64,000 nucleotides of DNA from Amycolatopsis circi (lineage in GTDB: Bacteria; Actinomycetota; Actinomycetes; Mycobacteriales; Pseudonocardiaceae), in contig NZ_PQIA01000003.1 of the NCBI RefSeq assembly GCF_003385235.1, positions 45,077 through 109,076 on the forward strand. Direction: 5' to 3'. Within the stretch, counting starts at the first letter, position 1. Each line of letters starts with the position of its first letter. Of this stretch, positions 17,415 to 26,909 are shown one piece after another. A program made the translations under genes and the position numbers. Under the pieces are notes generated by a model. It saw only the letters and a list, made by a program, of their open reading frames with translations. It was not told the DNA's origin and did no database searches.

Positions 17415-18191
17415 ATGAACGCCTTCTCCGCTACCTCCGACCTGTTCGACCTCACCGGCCGGCGGGTGCTCGTCACCGGCGCCAGCCGCGGCATCGGCCA
17501 GGCCATCGCCGTCGGCCTCGCCCGCCGCGGCGCGAACGTCGTCGGCGCCGCCCGGTCCGAAGACGGCTTGCGCGAGACCGCCAAGCTCATCGCCGACACC
17601 GCCGGGACTTTCCAGGCCCACGCGGTCGATCTGCGGTCGAGCGACGCGATCCACTCCTGCGTGACGACGACCGCGGAGACGCTGGGGGGTCTCGACGTCC
17701 TGGTGAACAACGCCGCGGACGACCACGACTCCTCGATCGAGGACACCGATCCGTCCGTCTTCCAGCGGGTCATCGAACTGAACCTCCAGTCCTGCTGGCT
17801 GCTGACCCGCGCCGCGTCGCCCTACCTGAAGGACGGCGGCGGCAAGGTCATCAACATCGCGTCCGTGCTCGGGCTCGTCGGCATGCGCGACGACAGCGCC
17901 TACATCGCCGCCAAACACGGACTCGTCGGCCTCACCAAAGCCGTCGCACTCGAATGGGCCCGCAAGAACGTCCAGGTCAACGCCATCGCTCCGGGCTATG
18001 TCGAAACGGCGATGCTGCCGGACCTCGAAGCCAACGAGGCCGTCGCCAAGTACATCCGCCGGCAGGTCCCGATGGGCCGCTGGGCGCAGCCGGAGGAATT
18101 CGTCGGACCGGCGACTTTCCTCGCCTCGGCCGCCTCGGATTACCTGACCGGCCACACGCTGGTCGTCGACGGCGGCCTGACCGCCCAGTGA
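17415..18191 (+). CDS. short-chain dehydrogenase/reductase 1
   Basis: The protein has 258 residues. VLVTGASRGIGQAIAVGLA binds NAD(P), NNAADDHDSS is the NNAG-like motif, the catalytic Ser is in NIASVLGLVG and the YIAAKHG segment gives Tyr-x3-Lys. VDGGLTAQ at the end is typical of classical SDRs. It oxidises or reduces a hydroxyl/keto group in the cytoplasm. It is coupled by a GTGA overlap to the imine-reductase-like gene. Substrate unknown. Confidence 0.8.
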   Translation: MNAFSATSDLFDLTGRRVLVTGASRGIGQAIAVGLARRGANVVGAARSEDGLRETAKLIADTAGTFQAHAVDLRSSDAIHSCVTTTAETLGGLDVLVNNAADDHDSSIEDTDPSVFQRVIELNLQSCWLLTRAASPYLKDGGGKVINIASVLGLVGMRDDSAYIAAKHGLVGLTKAVALEWARKNVQVNAIAPGYVETAMLPDLEANEAVAKYIRRQVPMGRWAQPEEFVGPATFLASAASDYLTGHTLVVDGGLTAQ

Positions 18192-19123
18192 CCGCCACCG
18201 GACAACGCCACGACGTCGCGGTCGTCGGCTGCGGTCTGATGGGTGCCGCGCTCGCTCGGACCCTCGCCGACCACGGCCGCTCCGTCGCGGTCTGGAACCG
18301 CACTCCGGAGCGCGCCGAGCGCCTCGCCCGAGACGGGATCGAACCTGTGCGGGCGATCGAGGACGCCGTGGCGGGCGCGCCGCTGGTGATCGCCTGCACG
18401 GCCGACTACGCGACCACCCGCTCTTCGCTGGCCCCAGTGCGAAACTGGAACGGGACCACCTTGGTGAACCTCGGCACGAGCGTCCCCGCCGAAGCGGAAT
18501 CGATGGCAGCCTGGGCCGCCGAGCGCGGCGTGCCCTATCTGGACGGCTCGCTCCTGACGTTCCCCGAGTTCGTCGGCTCACCTGACGCGCTCGTGCTGTA
18601 CTCCGGTTCCCCTGGGGTCTGGGCGGCGCACGAAAAGACCCTTCGGTGCCTCGGCGGCAAATCCCAGCACATCTCCGAGCGGATCGGCGCGGCCAGCGCG
18701 GTGGATTCGGCGATCATCGGGTCGTTCTACGTGACCGCGATGGGCGCCTACCTCGAGGCGGCCAGCTACGCCCAAGCGCAGGGCGTCTCGGCGGAAATGC
18801 TGCGCGAGACCACCAGGCTCGTGCTCCGCACGATCGGCCACAGTGCCAAGGAGGCCGCCGCGGCCTTCGAGACCGGAGACTTCGCCACCGACCAGGCCAC
18901 GCTCGAAACCTATGCCGCGGGCGCGAAGCGGACGCTCGGCGCACTGCGCGCGGACGGCCGCCGGCCGCGGCTGATCGAGGCCGCGGTCACGACGCTGGAG
19001 GAGGCGGACGCGGCGGGCTTCGGCAAGCTCGGCCTCTACGCGCAGGCGCTTCTCTCCCTCCCCCGGCCGGACCGGCAACCCGACGAAAGGGGTGACGCCG
19101 AGCCCGGAAACTCTCGCGCCTGA
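18188..19123 (+). CDS. imine-reductase-like NAD(P)-dependent oxidoreductase 1
   Basis: The protein has 311 residues and a GTG start overlapping the SDR stop. VAVVGCGLMGAALARTLADHG is the Rossmann loop of the beta-hydroxyacid/6-phosphogluconate dehydrogenase superfamily. VAVWNRTPERAE carries the Asn-Arg-Thr NADPH motif, and Asp173 in AVDSAIIGSFY sits where imine reductases have their catalytic acid. Such enzymes reduce cyclic imines or carry out reductive amination. The last 25 residues are charged and probably disordered. A paralog lies at 40640 behind a P450. A role in imine or amine interconversion fits the amine oxidases nearby. Confidence 0.7.
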   Translation: MTATGQRHDVAVVGCGLMGAALARTLADHGRSVAVWNRTPERAERLARDGIEPVRAIEDAVAGAPLVIACTADYATTRSSLAPVRNWNGTTLVNLGTSVPAEAESMAAWAAERGVPYLDGSLLTFPEFVGSPDALVLYSGSPGVWAAHEKTLRCLGGKSQHISERIGAASAVDSAIIGSFYVTAMGAYLEAASYAQAQGVSAEMLRETTRLVLRTIGHSAKEAAAAFETGDFATDQATLETYAAGAKRTLGALRADGRRPRLIEAAVTTLEEADAAGFGKLGLYAQALLSLPRPDRQPDERGDAEPGNSRA

Positions 19124-19288
19124 TCGAGCAGGTCCCACCGCTTGCGCGACACGGGACGGCCGTTGTCCAGATGCCCGCGGACGAGGAGGAGAAGCCATTG
19201 CCCGCAAAGAATCCGCCGGTCCTGACGCGGAGCGCGAGCGCGGCGTCCGTGCCCCAGCGGGCTTGACTCGATCCTCCCCGGACCGCGA

Positions 19289-19351
19289 CCAGTGCGGTGC
19301 CGACGACCGCCCGAGCCACCCGCCCCGGGCCGGTCGTCGGCACCGCACTGG
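19289..19351. terminator. long hairpin between imine reductase and regulator 2
   Basis: A 21-base arm beginning CCAGTGCGGTGCCGACGACC (19289-19309) is perfectly complementary to 19331-19351. It lies in the 364-bp gap 19124-19487, which holds no gene I can support, and probably ends the upstream transcript. Confidence 0.65.
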
Positions 19352-19487
19352 CGGCTTCGGGTCCCGGTCCTGCCTGCTTCTCCGGCACCGGTGTTCGCGC
19401 GGTCCGAGCCGCACGCCGAAGCCGCCCGCCGTGCTCGGCCGGGCATAGACTTCTCCACGACCCGCCCACCGCGAGACCAAGGACCTC

Positions 19488-21806
19488 ATGGCTTCTCCGT
19501 CTGCCTCAACGACGAGGACAGTCCCGGCCAGCCTCACGAGCTTCGTGGGCCGGCGCAACGACATCGTCGCCGTCCGCCAGTTGTTCTCCAGCACCCGGCT
19601 CGTGACGCTGACCGGCCTCGGCGGAGTCGGCAAGACCCGCCTCGCGCTCCAGGTCGCCAAGGAGCTGAACCGGGCGTTCCCGGACGGGGTGTGCCTGGTC
19701 GAACTGGCCTCGCTGAAGGATCCCGACCTTCTGCCGCACACCGTGCTCGACGCGCTCGGGATCCGCTCGCGGACCACCGCCGGTCCGCTCGCCGTCCTCC
19801 GGGACTACCTCCGGCCGCGCCGGCTGCTGCTGATCCTCGACAACTGCGAGCACCTCGTCGAAGCGATCGCGGACTTCGCCGACGAGGTGCTCGGCGCCGC
19901 GCCCGACGTGAGCGTCCTCGCCACCAGCAGGCACGCGATCCGGCTGCGCGGCGAGCACCTCTACCCGGTCTTCCCGCTGCTGGTCCCCGACCCGGACGCC
20001 GGTCTCGCGCCGGGCGGCTCCCTGCACTATCCCTCGGTCGCCCTGTTCGCCGACCGGGCGGCGTCGGTCGTTCCCGGGTTCCGGGTCACGCCCGAAAACG
20101 AAGCCGCCGTCGTGCGGCTCTGCCATCGTCTCGAAGGCATCCCGCTGGCCCTGGAGCTGGCGTCGGTCCGGCTGCGGGTGCTGACCGTGCAGGAGCTGGC
20201 CGACCGGCTGGACGACCGCTTCCAGCTCCTGCGGGAGGGCAACCGCACCATCCCCGAACGGCACCGGACGCTGCAGGGGCTCATCGACTGGAGCTACGAC
20301 CTCTGCACCGAGGCCGAACAGGTGCTGTGGACCCGTTCGTCGGTCTTCGCCGGCGGGTTCGACATCCCCGGGGCCGAGGCGGTGTGCACGGACGACCGCC
20401 TCCCGCCGTCCGCCGTCCTCGACACCGTCGCGGGGCTGGTGGACAAGTCCATCCTGGTCCGGGAGGAGCACGGCGCCCACGTCCGGTTCCGGATGATGGA
20501 GACCATCCGCGAATACGGCCGCGCCCGGCTCGCCGCGGCCGGCGAGGAGACCGCACTGGCTCGCCGCCACCGCGACTGGTACGCCCGTCTCGTCAAGACC
20601 GCCGAGCGGGAATGGGCCGGACCGCGGCAAGAAGAGTGGGCGCTGCGGCTGCACCAGGAGTACGCGAACCTGCGCCATGCGCTGGAGTACTGCGTGTCCG
20701 ACCCGGCCGAGGCCCGGACCGGTCTTGCCATGGCCGCCGTCCCGTGGTTCTGGGGTGCCATGGACCACATGGACGAAGCACGCCTGTGGCTGAACCGGGC
20801 GCTGGCCCTGGACCCCGCGCCGAGCCGCGAACGAGCTTGGGCTCTGGCCACGACCGCGTACGTCGGCGCTTTCGAGGGCGGCGACCAGACCTTGGCGGAC
20901 CTGCCCGAGCAGGCGCGGGACCTGGCGATCGAGCTGGGCGACCTCGGTGCGCTGGCGTTCGCCAACCACGTCCGCGGGTTCTTCCGGTCGTTCGGCCCGG
21001 TCGAGAAGATGGGGGCCGCGCTCTCGATCTTCGCCGAGGCTCTCGAGCAGTACGCCGAGGCCGGCGTCCCCGCGCAGTACGCCGACAGCCTCCGGGTGGA
21101 AATGGCCACCACCTACGTCCTCCTGGGAGAGTTCGACCGCGCGGCGGAACTCGTCGAGGAGCTTTACGAACGCTGCACCGCGGCTGGGGAACGCTGGAAT
21201 CTCTCGTACGCCCGATGGCTGCGCGGGATGCTCGCGCTGGTCCGGGGCGAGCACGAGACGGCCGAAACCGAACTGTTCGAGGCGCTGCGGATCAAGCGGC
21301 CCTTCCGCGACACCCTCGGCCTGGCGTTGACGCTCGAAGTGCTCGCGTGGGTCGCCGCCGACCGCGGCGAAGCCGACCGCGCGGCCACTCTGGTCGGCGC
21401 CACCGACAGTTTGTGGCGGACGATCGGCGCCCGGCTGATGCCCGGGGCGCGAAGACGGTACGAACGGCAGGGCCGGATGGACCTGGCCGCGGAGAAGTTC
21501 CAGCCTGCCCGCGAGCGCGGCGGCGCGTTCACCGTCGAGGAAACGCTCGCGTTCGCCCTGCGCGAGCCGCAGCAGCAGCAGCCCGAGCGCAGAACGGACT
21601 CCGCGCCGTCCGGACTGAGCCGGCGCGAACTCGAGGTCGCGCGGCTGGTCGCCGAGGGCATGTCGAACCGGGAGATCGCCGCGAAACTGGTGATTTCCCT
21701 GCGGACCGCCGAAGGCCATGTCGAAAAGATCCTGGCCAAGCGCGGGTTCAAGGCGCGCACCCAGATCGCGAGCTGGGTGCTCCAGCAGGAAGCGGACGGG
21801 CGGTAA
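19488..21806 (+). CDS. large ATP-binding LuxR-type transcriptional regulator 2
   Basis: The protein has 772 residues and the same architecture as regulator 1: SFVGRRNDIVAV, Walker A GLGGVGKTRLA, Walker B LLLILDNCEHLV, a TPR-like helical middle and a C-terminal LuxR domain LSRRELEVARLVAEGMSNRE then ISLRTAEGHVEKILAKRGFK. AAGGACC lies before the ATG. It has its own upstream region without a full copy of the shared box; a shortened TGCCCCAGCGGGC occurs near 19250. Its recognition helix matches regulators 1 and 3, suggesting that the three compete or respond to different inducers of the same regulon. Confidence 0.85.
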   Translation: MASPSASTTRTVPASLTSFVGRRNDIVAVRQLFSSTRLVTLTGLGGVGKTRLALQVAKELNRAFPDGVCLVELASLKDPDLLPHTVLDALGIRSRTTAGPLAVLRDYLRPRRLLLILDNCEHLVEAIADFADEVLGAAPDVSVLATSRHAIRLRGEHLYPVFPLLVPDPDAGLAPGGSLHYPSVALFADRAASVVPGFRVTPENEAAVVRLCHRLEGIPLALELASVRLRVLTVQELADRLDDRFQLLREGNRTIPERHRTLQGLIDWSYDLCTEAEQVLWTRSSVFAGGFDIPGAEAVCTDDRLPPSAVLDTVAGLVDKSILVREEHGAHVRFRMMETIREYGRARLAAAGEETALARRHRDWYARLVKTAEREWAGPRQEEWALRLHQEYANLRHALEYCVSDPAEARTGLAMAAVPWFWGAMDHMDEARLWLNRALALDPAPSRERAWALATTAYVGAFEGGDQTLADLPEQARDLAIELGDLGALAFANHVRGFFRSFGPVEKMGAALSIFAEALEQYAEAGVPAQYADSLRVEMATTYVLLGEFDRAAELVEELYERCTAAGERWNLSYARWLRGMLALVRGEHETAETELFEALRIKRPFRDTLGLALTLEVLAWVAADRGEADRAATLVGATDSLWRTIGARLMPGARRRYERQGRMDLAAEKFQPARERGGAFTVEETLAFALREPQQQQPERRTDSAPSGLSRRELEVARLVAEGMSNREIAAKLVISLRTAEGHVEKILAKRGFKARTQIASWVLQQEADGR

Positions 21807-21855
21807 GCGATTCGCTTGCGCTGGAAGGGCTTCCGCGTCAGTGCAACTGGCCGAC

Positions 21856-21893
21856 GGGCTCCAGCAGATCACGCGCCGCATCTGCTGGAGCCC
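21856..21893. terminator. bidirectional terminator hairpin
   Basis: GGGCTCCAGCAGAT (21856-21869) and ATCTGCTGGAGCCC (21880-21893) form a perfect 14-bp stem with a 10-base loop between the convergent regulator 2 and the acyl-CoA dehydrogenase operon. Confidence 0.7.
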
Positions 21894-21915
21894 AGTGGTC
21901 CCACCGAGACAGCGG

Positions 21916-23031
21916 TCAGTCGGAGCGGACCGGGGCGGGGGGCAGATCCGCCAGGCGCGCAAGGGCGCCTCGGTGCGCGCCCGGAGACCCGAGCGCAAGC
22001 TGATCGGCCTTGGCCCGCTTCAAATACAGATGCGCCGGATGCTCCCAGGTCATCCCGATTCCAGCGTGCAACTGAACCGCTTCCTCCGCCGCGTGCACCG
22101 CCATGTCGCTGCAGTAGGACTGTGCGACTGCCGCTGCGACCGGCACGTCCGGGTCCTCGGCGGCCAGCGTCGCCGCGGCGTAACCGGCGGCCGCCGATCC
22201 TGACTCGATCTCGGTGTACAGGTCCGCCAGCCGGTGCTTCAGCGCCTGAAACCCGCCGACGACGCGGCCGAACTGACGCCGCTCCTTCAGATAGGACACA
22301 GTCGTCTCCAGGCACCACCGCGAGATTCCGACCTGTTCGGCCGCCAGGAGTGCTGCCCCCGCCGTGAGCGCGTGCCGAATCGCTGGCTCCGCGTCGTCGA
22401 GGACCACCGAAGCCGGTGCCCGGTCGAACGTGAGGTCGGCGAGCTGCCGGGTCATGTCCAACGACACCACCGGTTCCGTCGAGACGGCGTCAGCGTCGAC
22501 CGCGCATACTGCGATGCCGTGCGACGTTGCCACCGGCACCAGGAGCAAGTCCGCTTCGAGCGCTCCGGCGACGCTGGTGACCGTGCCGGTGATGCGGTCG
22601 CCGTCCGAGGTCAAGGCCGGGAGGACCTCGTACGGACCCGTCGACCACGGCACGGCCAGCGCGGCAGTGCGGCTTCCGGCCGCCAGCTCGTCGAGCAGCT
22701 GCGAACCGGAGTTCAGCAGCACGGTCGTGGCGATCACCGAACTGGTCAGGAAGGGAGCCGGTGCGGCCGCCCGGCCCAATTCCTCGGCTACGACCGCCGC
22801 TTCCCGCGCCGACGCGCCGTGCCCGCCGCGAGACTCCGGAACCAGCAGGCCGGCCAGTCCGAGATCGACCGACAGCGTCTTCCACAGGCCGCCGACGACC
22901 GTTCGGTCACCGTCGTACAGCGCCGTCACCGCGTGCGGGTCGCACCGGTCCGCGAGCACGTCCCGGACGCTGGCGCGCAGGTCCTCCTCGATCTCCGTAG
23001 GGAGCAGATCGAGATCGCTTGCCGGGGTCAT
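21916..23031 (-). CDS. acyl-CoA dehydrogenase A (beta-type partner)
   Basis: The protein has 371 residues. GVPESRGG-like LLVPESRGGHGAS, ERRQFGRVVGGFQALKHRLAD and VQLHAGIGMTWEHPAHLYLKRA are acyl-CoA dehydrogenase signatures. The middle domain is short and divergent. It is overlapped by the larger dehydrogenase B gene (ATGA). In actinobacterial steroid side-chain degradation, adjacent dehydrogenases of this kind form alpha2-beta2 heterotetramers (for example FadE28-FadE29); I infer the same here. It oxidises an acyl-CoA to the 2,3-enoyl-CoA with FAD. It is the last gene of the leftward operon. Confidence 0.8.
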   Translation of the reverse strand: MTPASDLDLLPTEIEEDLRASVRDVLADRCDPHAVTALYDGDRTVVGGLWKTLSVDLGLAGLLVPESRGGHGASAREAAVVAEELGRAAAPAPFLTSSVIATTVLLNSGSQLLDELAAGSRTAALAVPWSTGPYEVLPALTSDGDRITGTVTSVAGALEADLLLVPVATSHGIAVCAVDADAVSTEPVVSLDMTRQLADLTFDRAPASVVLDDAEPAIRHALTAGAALLAAEQVGISRWCLETTVSYLKERRQFGRVVGGFQALKHRLADLYTEIESGSAAAGYAAATLAAEDPDVPVAAAVAQSYCSDMAVHAAEEAVQLHAGIGMTWEHPAHLYLKRAKADQLALGSPGAHRGALARLADLPPAPVRSD

Positions 23032-24203
23032 CGCGGGATTTCCTTCCAGGGGACGTCTTTGTCGACGCGCGGTTCGCCGGGCAAGCCCAGCACCCGCTCC
23101 GCGACGATGTTGCGCAGGATTTCCGAGGTGCCGCCCTCGATTGAGTTGCCCTTGGCGCGCAGGTAGCGGTATCCCGCGTCGCGGCCGGTGAAGTCGACCA
23201 GCTTCGGCCGCACCATAGTCCAGTCGGAATAGCGCAGGCCGTCCTCGCCGAGCAGTTCGAGTTCGAGGCCGGACAGCGCTTGGGCGAGCCGCGCGAAGGT
23301 CAGCTTCATTGTCGACCCCTCGGGTCCGGGCTGCCCCTGGGCCAGCTTCTGCCGCAGCCGGGCGCCGGTGGCGCGCGCGACGTCGGCCTCCACCCACAGC
23401 TTGAGCAGACGGTCGTGCAGCTCGGCCGTCCGTTTCTCGGGATGTTCCCGCCAGGCAGTGGCGACGACGCCGATCATGCCGGACTCGCGCTCGGCGGACT
23501 TGCCGATCGAGACGCGCTCGTTGTTCAGCGTCGCGTTGGCGACCTTCCAGCCCTCCCCGACCGCGCCGAGCCGCTGGCTGTCCGGAATCCGCACGTCGGT
23601 GAGGAAGACCTCGTTGAACTCGGCCTCGCCGGTCAGCTGCCGCAGCGGGCGGACGTCGACGCCCGGATCGGTCATGTCGCACAGGAAGTACGTGAGCCCG
23701 GAATGCTTGCGCTGGTCCGGATCGGTCCGGGCCAGCAGGATCGCGAAGCGCGCGTTGTGCGCGCCGGAGGTCCAGACCTTCTGCCCGTTGACGACCCACC
23801 CGTCCCCGTCGCGCACCGCGCGGGTGGAGACGTTCGCCAGGTCGGACCCGGCACCTGGCTCGCTGAACAGCTGGCACCAGATCTCCTCGCCGGTCCACAA
23901 TGGACGCAAGAAGCGGTCCTTCTGTTCCGTCGTGCCGTAGCTCAGGATCGTCGGCGCCGCCATGCCGAGCCCGATGCCGTTGCGCTCGGGCCGGTTCGTC
24001 GGCGCTCCCGCATCGGCGAACCGGCGGTCCACTTCGGACTGCAGCGCTTGCGGCAGCCCCAGACCGCCGTACCCCTCGGGAAAGGCGACCCAGGCCAGCC
24101 CGGCATAGAACCGGGCCCGCAGGAACTCGGTGCGCTCAGTGGTCGCCGGGTCGTGCGCGGCGAGGAAACCGGCGACCTTTCCGGCGAGTTCGTCGGGCGT
24201 CAT
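23028..24203 (-). CDS. acyl-CoA dehydrogenase B (alpha-type partner)
   Basis: The protein has 391 residues. [17 protein letters not shown] and [17 protein letters not shown] contact FAD and substrate, and [24 protein letters not shown] closes the domain. It is very like the FadE subunits that pair with a smaller partner. Its stop overlaps the start of dehydrogenase A by ATGA, and its start overlaps the stop of dehydrogenase C, so all three are translated together. Function: FAD-dependent alpha,beta-desaturation of an acyl-CoA. The bulky substrates known for this subclass (steroid or isoprenoid acyl-CoAs) hint at the type of molecule, but this is inference. Confidence 0.85.
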   Translation of the reverse strand: MTPDELAGKVAGFLAAHDPATTERTEFLRARFYAGLAWVAFPEGYGGLGLPQALQSEVDRRFADAGAPTNRPERNGIGLGMAAPTILSYGTTEQKDRFLRPLWTGEEIWCQLFSEPGAGSDLANVSTRAVRDGDGWVVNGQKVWTSGAHNARFAILLARTDPDQRKHSGLTYFLCDMTDPGVDVRPLRQLTGEAEFNEVFLTDVRIPDSQRLGAVGEGWKVANATLNNERVSIGKSAERESGMIGVVATAWREHPEKRTAELHDRLLKLWVEADVARATGARLRQKLAQGQPGPEGSTMKLTFARLAQALSGLELELLGEDGLRYSDWTMVRPKLVDFTGRDAGYRYLRAKGNSIEGGTSEILRNIVAERVLGLPGEPRVDKDVPWKEIPR

Positions 24204-25432
24204 TTCGCTTGCCTCCGTTCCGCCTGGCGACGCAGTTCCGCCTTCGCCAGCGCGTTCTTGTGCACCTCGTCCGGCCCGTCGGCGAACCGCAACGTCCGGT
24301 TGGCAGAATAGGCGGCGGCCAAGGGAAAGTCCTGCGAGAGCCCGCCCGCGCCGTGGAGCTGGATCGCTTTGTCCAGGATCCACTGCACGGTGGCGGGCGT
24401 GGCGATCTTGATCGCCTGGATCTCGGTGTGCGCGCCCCGATTGCCGACGGTGTCCATCAGCCACGCGGTTTTCAGGACGAGCAGCCGCAGCTGCTCCAGC
24501 CGCACCCTTGATTCGGCGATCCAGTCGCGGATCACCCCTTGCTCGGCGAGCGGCTTGCCGAACGCGACCCGTTCCGCCGCGCGAGCGCACATCAGCTCGA
24601 CAGCCCGTTCCGCGACGCCGATCGCCCGCATGCAGTGGTGGATCCGTCCCGGCCCGAGGCGGGCCTGGGCGATGCCGAATCCGTCGCCCTCGCCCGCGAT
24701 CAGGTTCGCGGCGGGAACCCGCGCGTTCTCGAAGACGAGTTCCGCGTGGCCGCCGTGCTCGTGGTCGTCGTAACCGAACACGTGCATGCCGCGCACGACG
24801 GAGAACCCGGGCGTGTCCCGCGGAACCAGGATCATCGACTGCTGCCGGTGCCGTTCGGCGGACGGGTCCGTCTTGCCCATCGCGATGAAGATCCGGCAGT
24901 TCGGGTTCATCGCGCCGGTGATCCACCACTTGCGGCCGTTCAAGACGTACTCGTCGCCGTCGCGCCTGATGCTCAGCTCGATGTTCGTCGCGTCCGACGA
25001 CGCGACCGCGGGCTCGGTCATCGCGAACGCCGACCGGATCTCGCCCGCCAGCAAAGGTTCGAGCCAGCGTTCCTTCTGCTCCGCGGTGCCGAACTGGGTC
25101 AGCACTTCCGCGTTGCCGGTGTCCGGCGCCGCGCAGTTCAGCGCCGCGGGTGCCAGATGCCCGCTGCGTCCGGTGATTTCCGCGAGCGGGGCGTACTGCA
25201 GGTTGGTGAGACCCGCGCCGTGCTCCCCGGGCAGGAACAGATTCCACAGACCGCGACGACGTGCTTCGGCACGCAGCTCGCGCATGATCGGCGCGCTGTC
25301 CCACGCCCAGCGGTCCGGCAGCGCCGCGAGTTCCTCCGGGAACACCGCTTCGGCCGGATAAACGTGGTTGTCCATGAAGTCGAGCAGTTCGGCGCGCAGT
25401 TCTTCGGTGCGGGCGTCGTACTGGAATTCCAT
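24200..25432 (-). CDS. acyl-CoA dehydrogenase C (phosphotransferase-linked type)
   Basis: The protein has 410 residues. [54 protein letters not shown] and a C-terminal [19 protein letters not shown] with [15 protein letters not shown] are the long-chain/ACAD10-ACAD11 class. This class is often adjacent or fused to an aminoglycoside-phosphotransferase-like domain, and here the phosphotransferase is the next gene upstream (TGATG overlap). In mammalian ACAD11 the pair converts 4-hydroxyacyl-CoA to enoyl-CoA through 4-phosphorylation, so the same chemistry is plausible here. A broken copy of the same pair lies at 54568-55528. Confidence 0.85.
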   Translation of the reverse strand: MEFQYDARTEELRAELLDFMDNHVYPAEAVFPEELAALPDRWAWDSAPIMRELRAEARRRGLWNLFLPGEHGAGLTNLQYAPLAEITGRSGHLAPAALNCAAPDTGNAEVLTQFGTAEQKERWLEPLLAGEIRSAFAMTEPAVASSDATNIELSIRRDGDEYVLNGRKWWITGAMNPNCRIFIAMGKTDPSAERHRQQSMILVPRDTPGFSVVRGMHVFGYDDHEHGGHAELVFENARVPAANLIAGEGDGFGIAQARLGPGRIHHCMRAIGVAERAVELMCARAAERVAFGKPLAEQGVIRDWIAESRVRLEQLRLLVLKTAWLMDTVGNRGAHTEIQAIKIATPATVQWILDKAIQLHGAGGLSQDFPLAAAYSANRTLRFADGPDEVHKNALAKAELRRQAERRQAK

Positions 25433-26457
25433 CAGCGGTACTCCCTCATCGCGTCCAGGCCGCGCTCGAGCAGCGGTTCGACCGACTGACCGACGTCCGC
25501 GAAACCGTCGCCGACGGTCTGCCCGTTGACGTACCGGAAATGGATGCCCTCCACGATTCCGGCCAGCTTGAACGACGCCAGGCCGAGGTAGAAGCCGAAC
25601 CGGGAAAGATCGCGTTCGCTCGCGGCGGCGTACCTCTCGATGATCTCGCGCTCGGACAGAAACCCCGGTGCCGACGCGACATCCACGATCTGGTTCCCGG
25701 CCGCGGTCTCGCCGAGGCGGCCGTAGACGAGCATCAGCGCGAGGTCGGTCAACGGGTCGCCGAGAGTTGCCATTTCCCAGTCGATCACTGCCCGCAACCG
25801 GTCCTGGTCGTCCACGAGCACGTTGTCGAGCCGGAAATCACCGTGCACGATGCCGGTCGCGGATTCGGCGGGCACCTCGGACAGCAGCGCGATGTACAGC
25901 TGGTCGACCCGCGGCAGGTCCCGGGTATGCGAAGCGTCGAACTGCCGCTTCCACCGGTTCACCTGGCGGCAAAGGAATCCGCCCGGACGGCCGAAGTCGG
26001 CCAGCCCAGCCTCGAACGGGTCGACGGCGTGCAGCGCGGACAGTGTGTCGACTAACGATTCGGCGATTGCCCGAGTCCTTTGTGGACCCAACGGCGCGAT
26101 ATCCGCCCGGAACCGGTACGGCCGTCCGTCGACCCGTTCCATTACGTAGAACGGTGCGCCGAGCACCGCCTCGTCGCGGCAGAGCGCGAAAGTCCGCGGC
26201 ACCGGTACGGCCGAGTTCTGGAGGGCGGCCAGGACCCGGTACTCGCGGGCCATGTCGTGCGCGGTGGCCAGCAGGTGACCGACCGGAGGGCGACGGACAA
26301 TCCACGTGCGGACGCCGTCGCTCACCTCGTAGGTCAGATTCGACTTGCCGCCCGCGATCAATCGCGCCGACAGGTCCGCACCGGCCTCCGGGACCGCGGT
26401 CGGCAACCACTCCCCCAACCGGTCGAGATCAAGGTCCGGCAACGACTCCTGCCCCAT
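25432..26457 (-). CDS. APH-family phosphotransferase linked to acyl-CoA dehydrogenase (ACAD10/11 kinase type)
   Basis: The protein has 341 residues and starts [19 protein letters not shown]. The P-loop-like [10 protein letters not shown], catalytic loop [15 protein letters not shown] and metal-binding [17 protein letters not shown] are the kinase motifs of the aminoglycoside phosphotransferase fold. Adjacent to an ACAD11-like dehydrogenase, it probably phosphorylates the 4-hydroxyl of a 4-hydroxyacyl-CoA rather than an antibiotic. It overlaps dehydrogenase C by 1 base and MaoC by 1 base. The open frame runs further upstream into the MaoC gene but reads as shadow there. Confidence 0.8.
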   Translation of the reverse strand: MGQESLPDLDLDRLGEWLPTAVPEAGADLSARLIAGGKSNLTYEVSDGVRTWIVRRPPVGHLLATAHDMAREYRVLAALQNSAVPVPRTFALCRDEAVLGAPFYVMERVDGRPYRFRADIAPLGPQRTRAIAESLVDTLSALHAVDPFEAGLADFGRPGGFLCRQVNRWKRQFDASHTRDLPRVDQLYIALLSEVPAESATGIVHGDFRLDNVLVDDQDRLRAVIDWEMATLGDPLTDLALMLVYGRLGETAAGNQIVDVASAPGFLSEREIIERYAAASERDLSRFGFYLGLASFKLAGIVEGIHFRYVNGQTVGDGFADVGQSVEPLLERGLDAMREYR

Positions 26458-26909
26458 CACGGCACCACGACCGCGAGCAGGTCGACGACGCAAGCTGGTT
26501 TCCCGCCGTCCTCGCGCTCGACGGTCACCCGGGTCGTCACCTGATAGCCCATCGTCTTCGGGGTGACACCGAGAAGTTCGACACCCGCCCGCACCCGGGA
26601 GCCGACCGGCACCGGCGAGGGAAAGCGCAGCCGGTCGGCCCCGTAGTTGAGCCCGGCCGAGACGCCGTCGATCCGGTAGACCTGCCAGCTCAGCATCGAA
26701 ACGAGGCTGAGCGTGAGGAATCCGTGCGCGATGGTCGTGCCGAACGGGCCCGACGCCGCCCGCTGGGGGTCGACGTGAATCCACTGGTGGTCCCCAGTCG
26801 CCCCGGCGAAGGCATCGACCTGCTCCTGGCTGATGGAATGCCAGTCCGAGTACCCGAGATGGCTCCCGACCGCCTGTTCCAGCTCCGCGACTCCGTCGAA
26901 GGTCTTCAC
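26457..26909 (-). CDS. MaoC-like enoyl-CoA hydratase
   Basis: The protein has 150 residues and a GTG start. The hotdog-fold signature FAGATGDHQWIHVDPQRAA with PFGTTIAHGFLTLSL supplies the hydratase Asp/His pair. It hydrates trans-2-enoyl-CoA to (R)-3-hydroxyacyl-CoA. It overlaps the SDR upstream (GTGA) and the phosphotransferase downstream, so it is part of the same operon. It probably acts after the acyl-CoA dehydrogenases encoded downstream. Confidence 0.85.
   Translation of the reverse strand: MKTFDGVAELEQAVGSHLGYSDWHSISQEQVDAFAGATGDHQWIHVDPQRAASGPFGTTIAHGFLTLSLVSMLSWQVYRIDGVSAGLNYGADRLRFPSPVPVGSRVRAGVELLGVTPKTMGYQVTTRVTVEREDGGKPACVVDLLAVVVP

Noticed and set aside
19250..19263. TGCCCCAGCGGGC as a twenty-first copy of the shared box before regulator 2
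   Set aside because: One base short and lacking the first T; the distance to the gene (over 220 bases) does not fit the common geometry.
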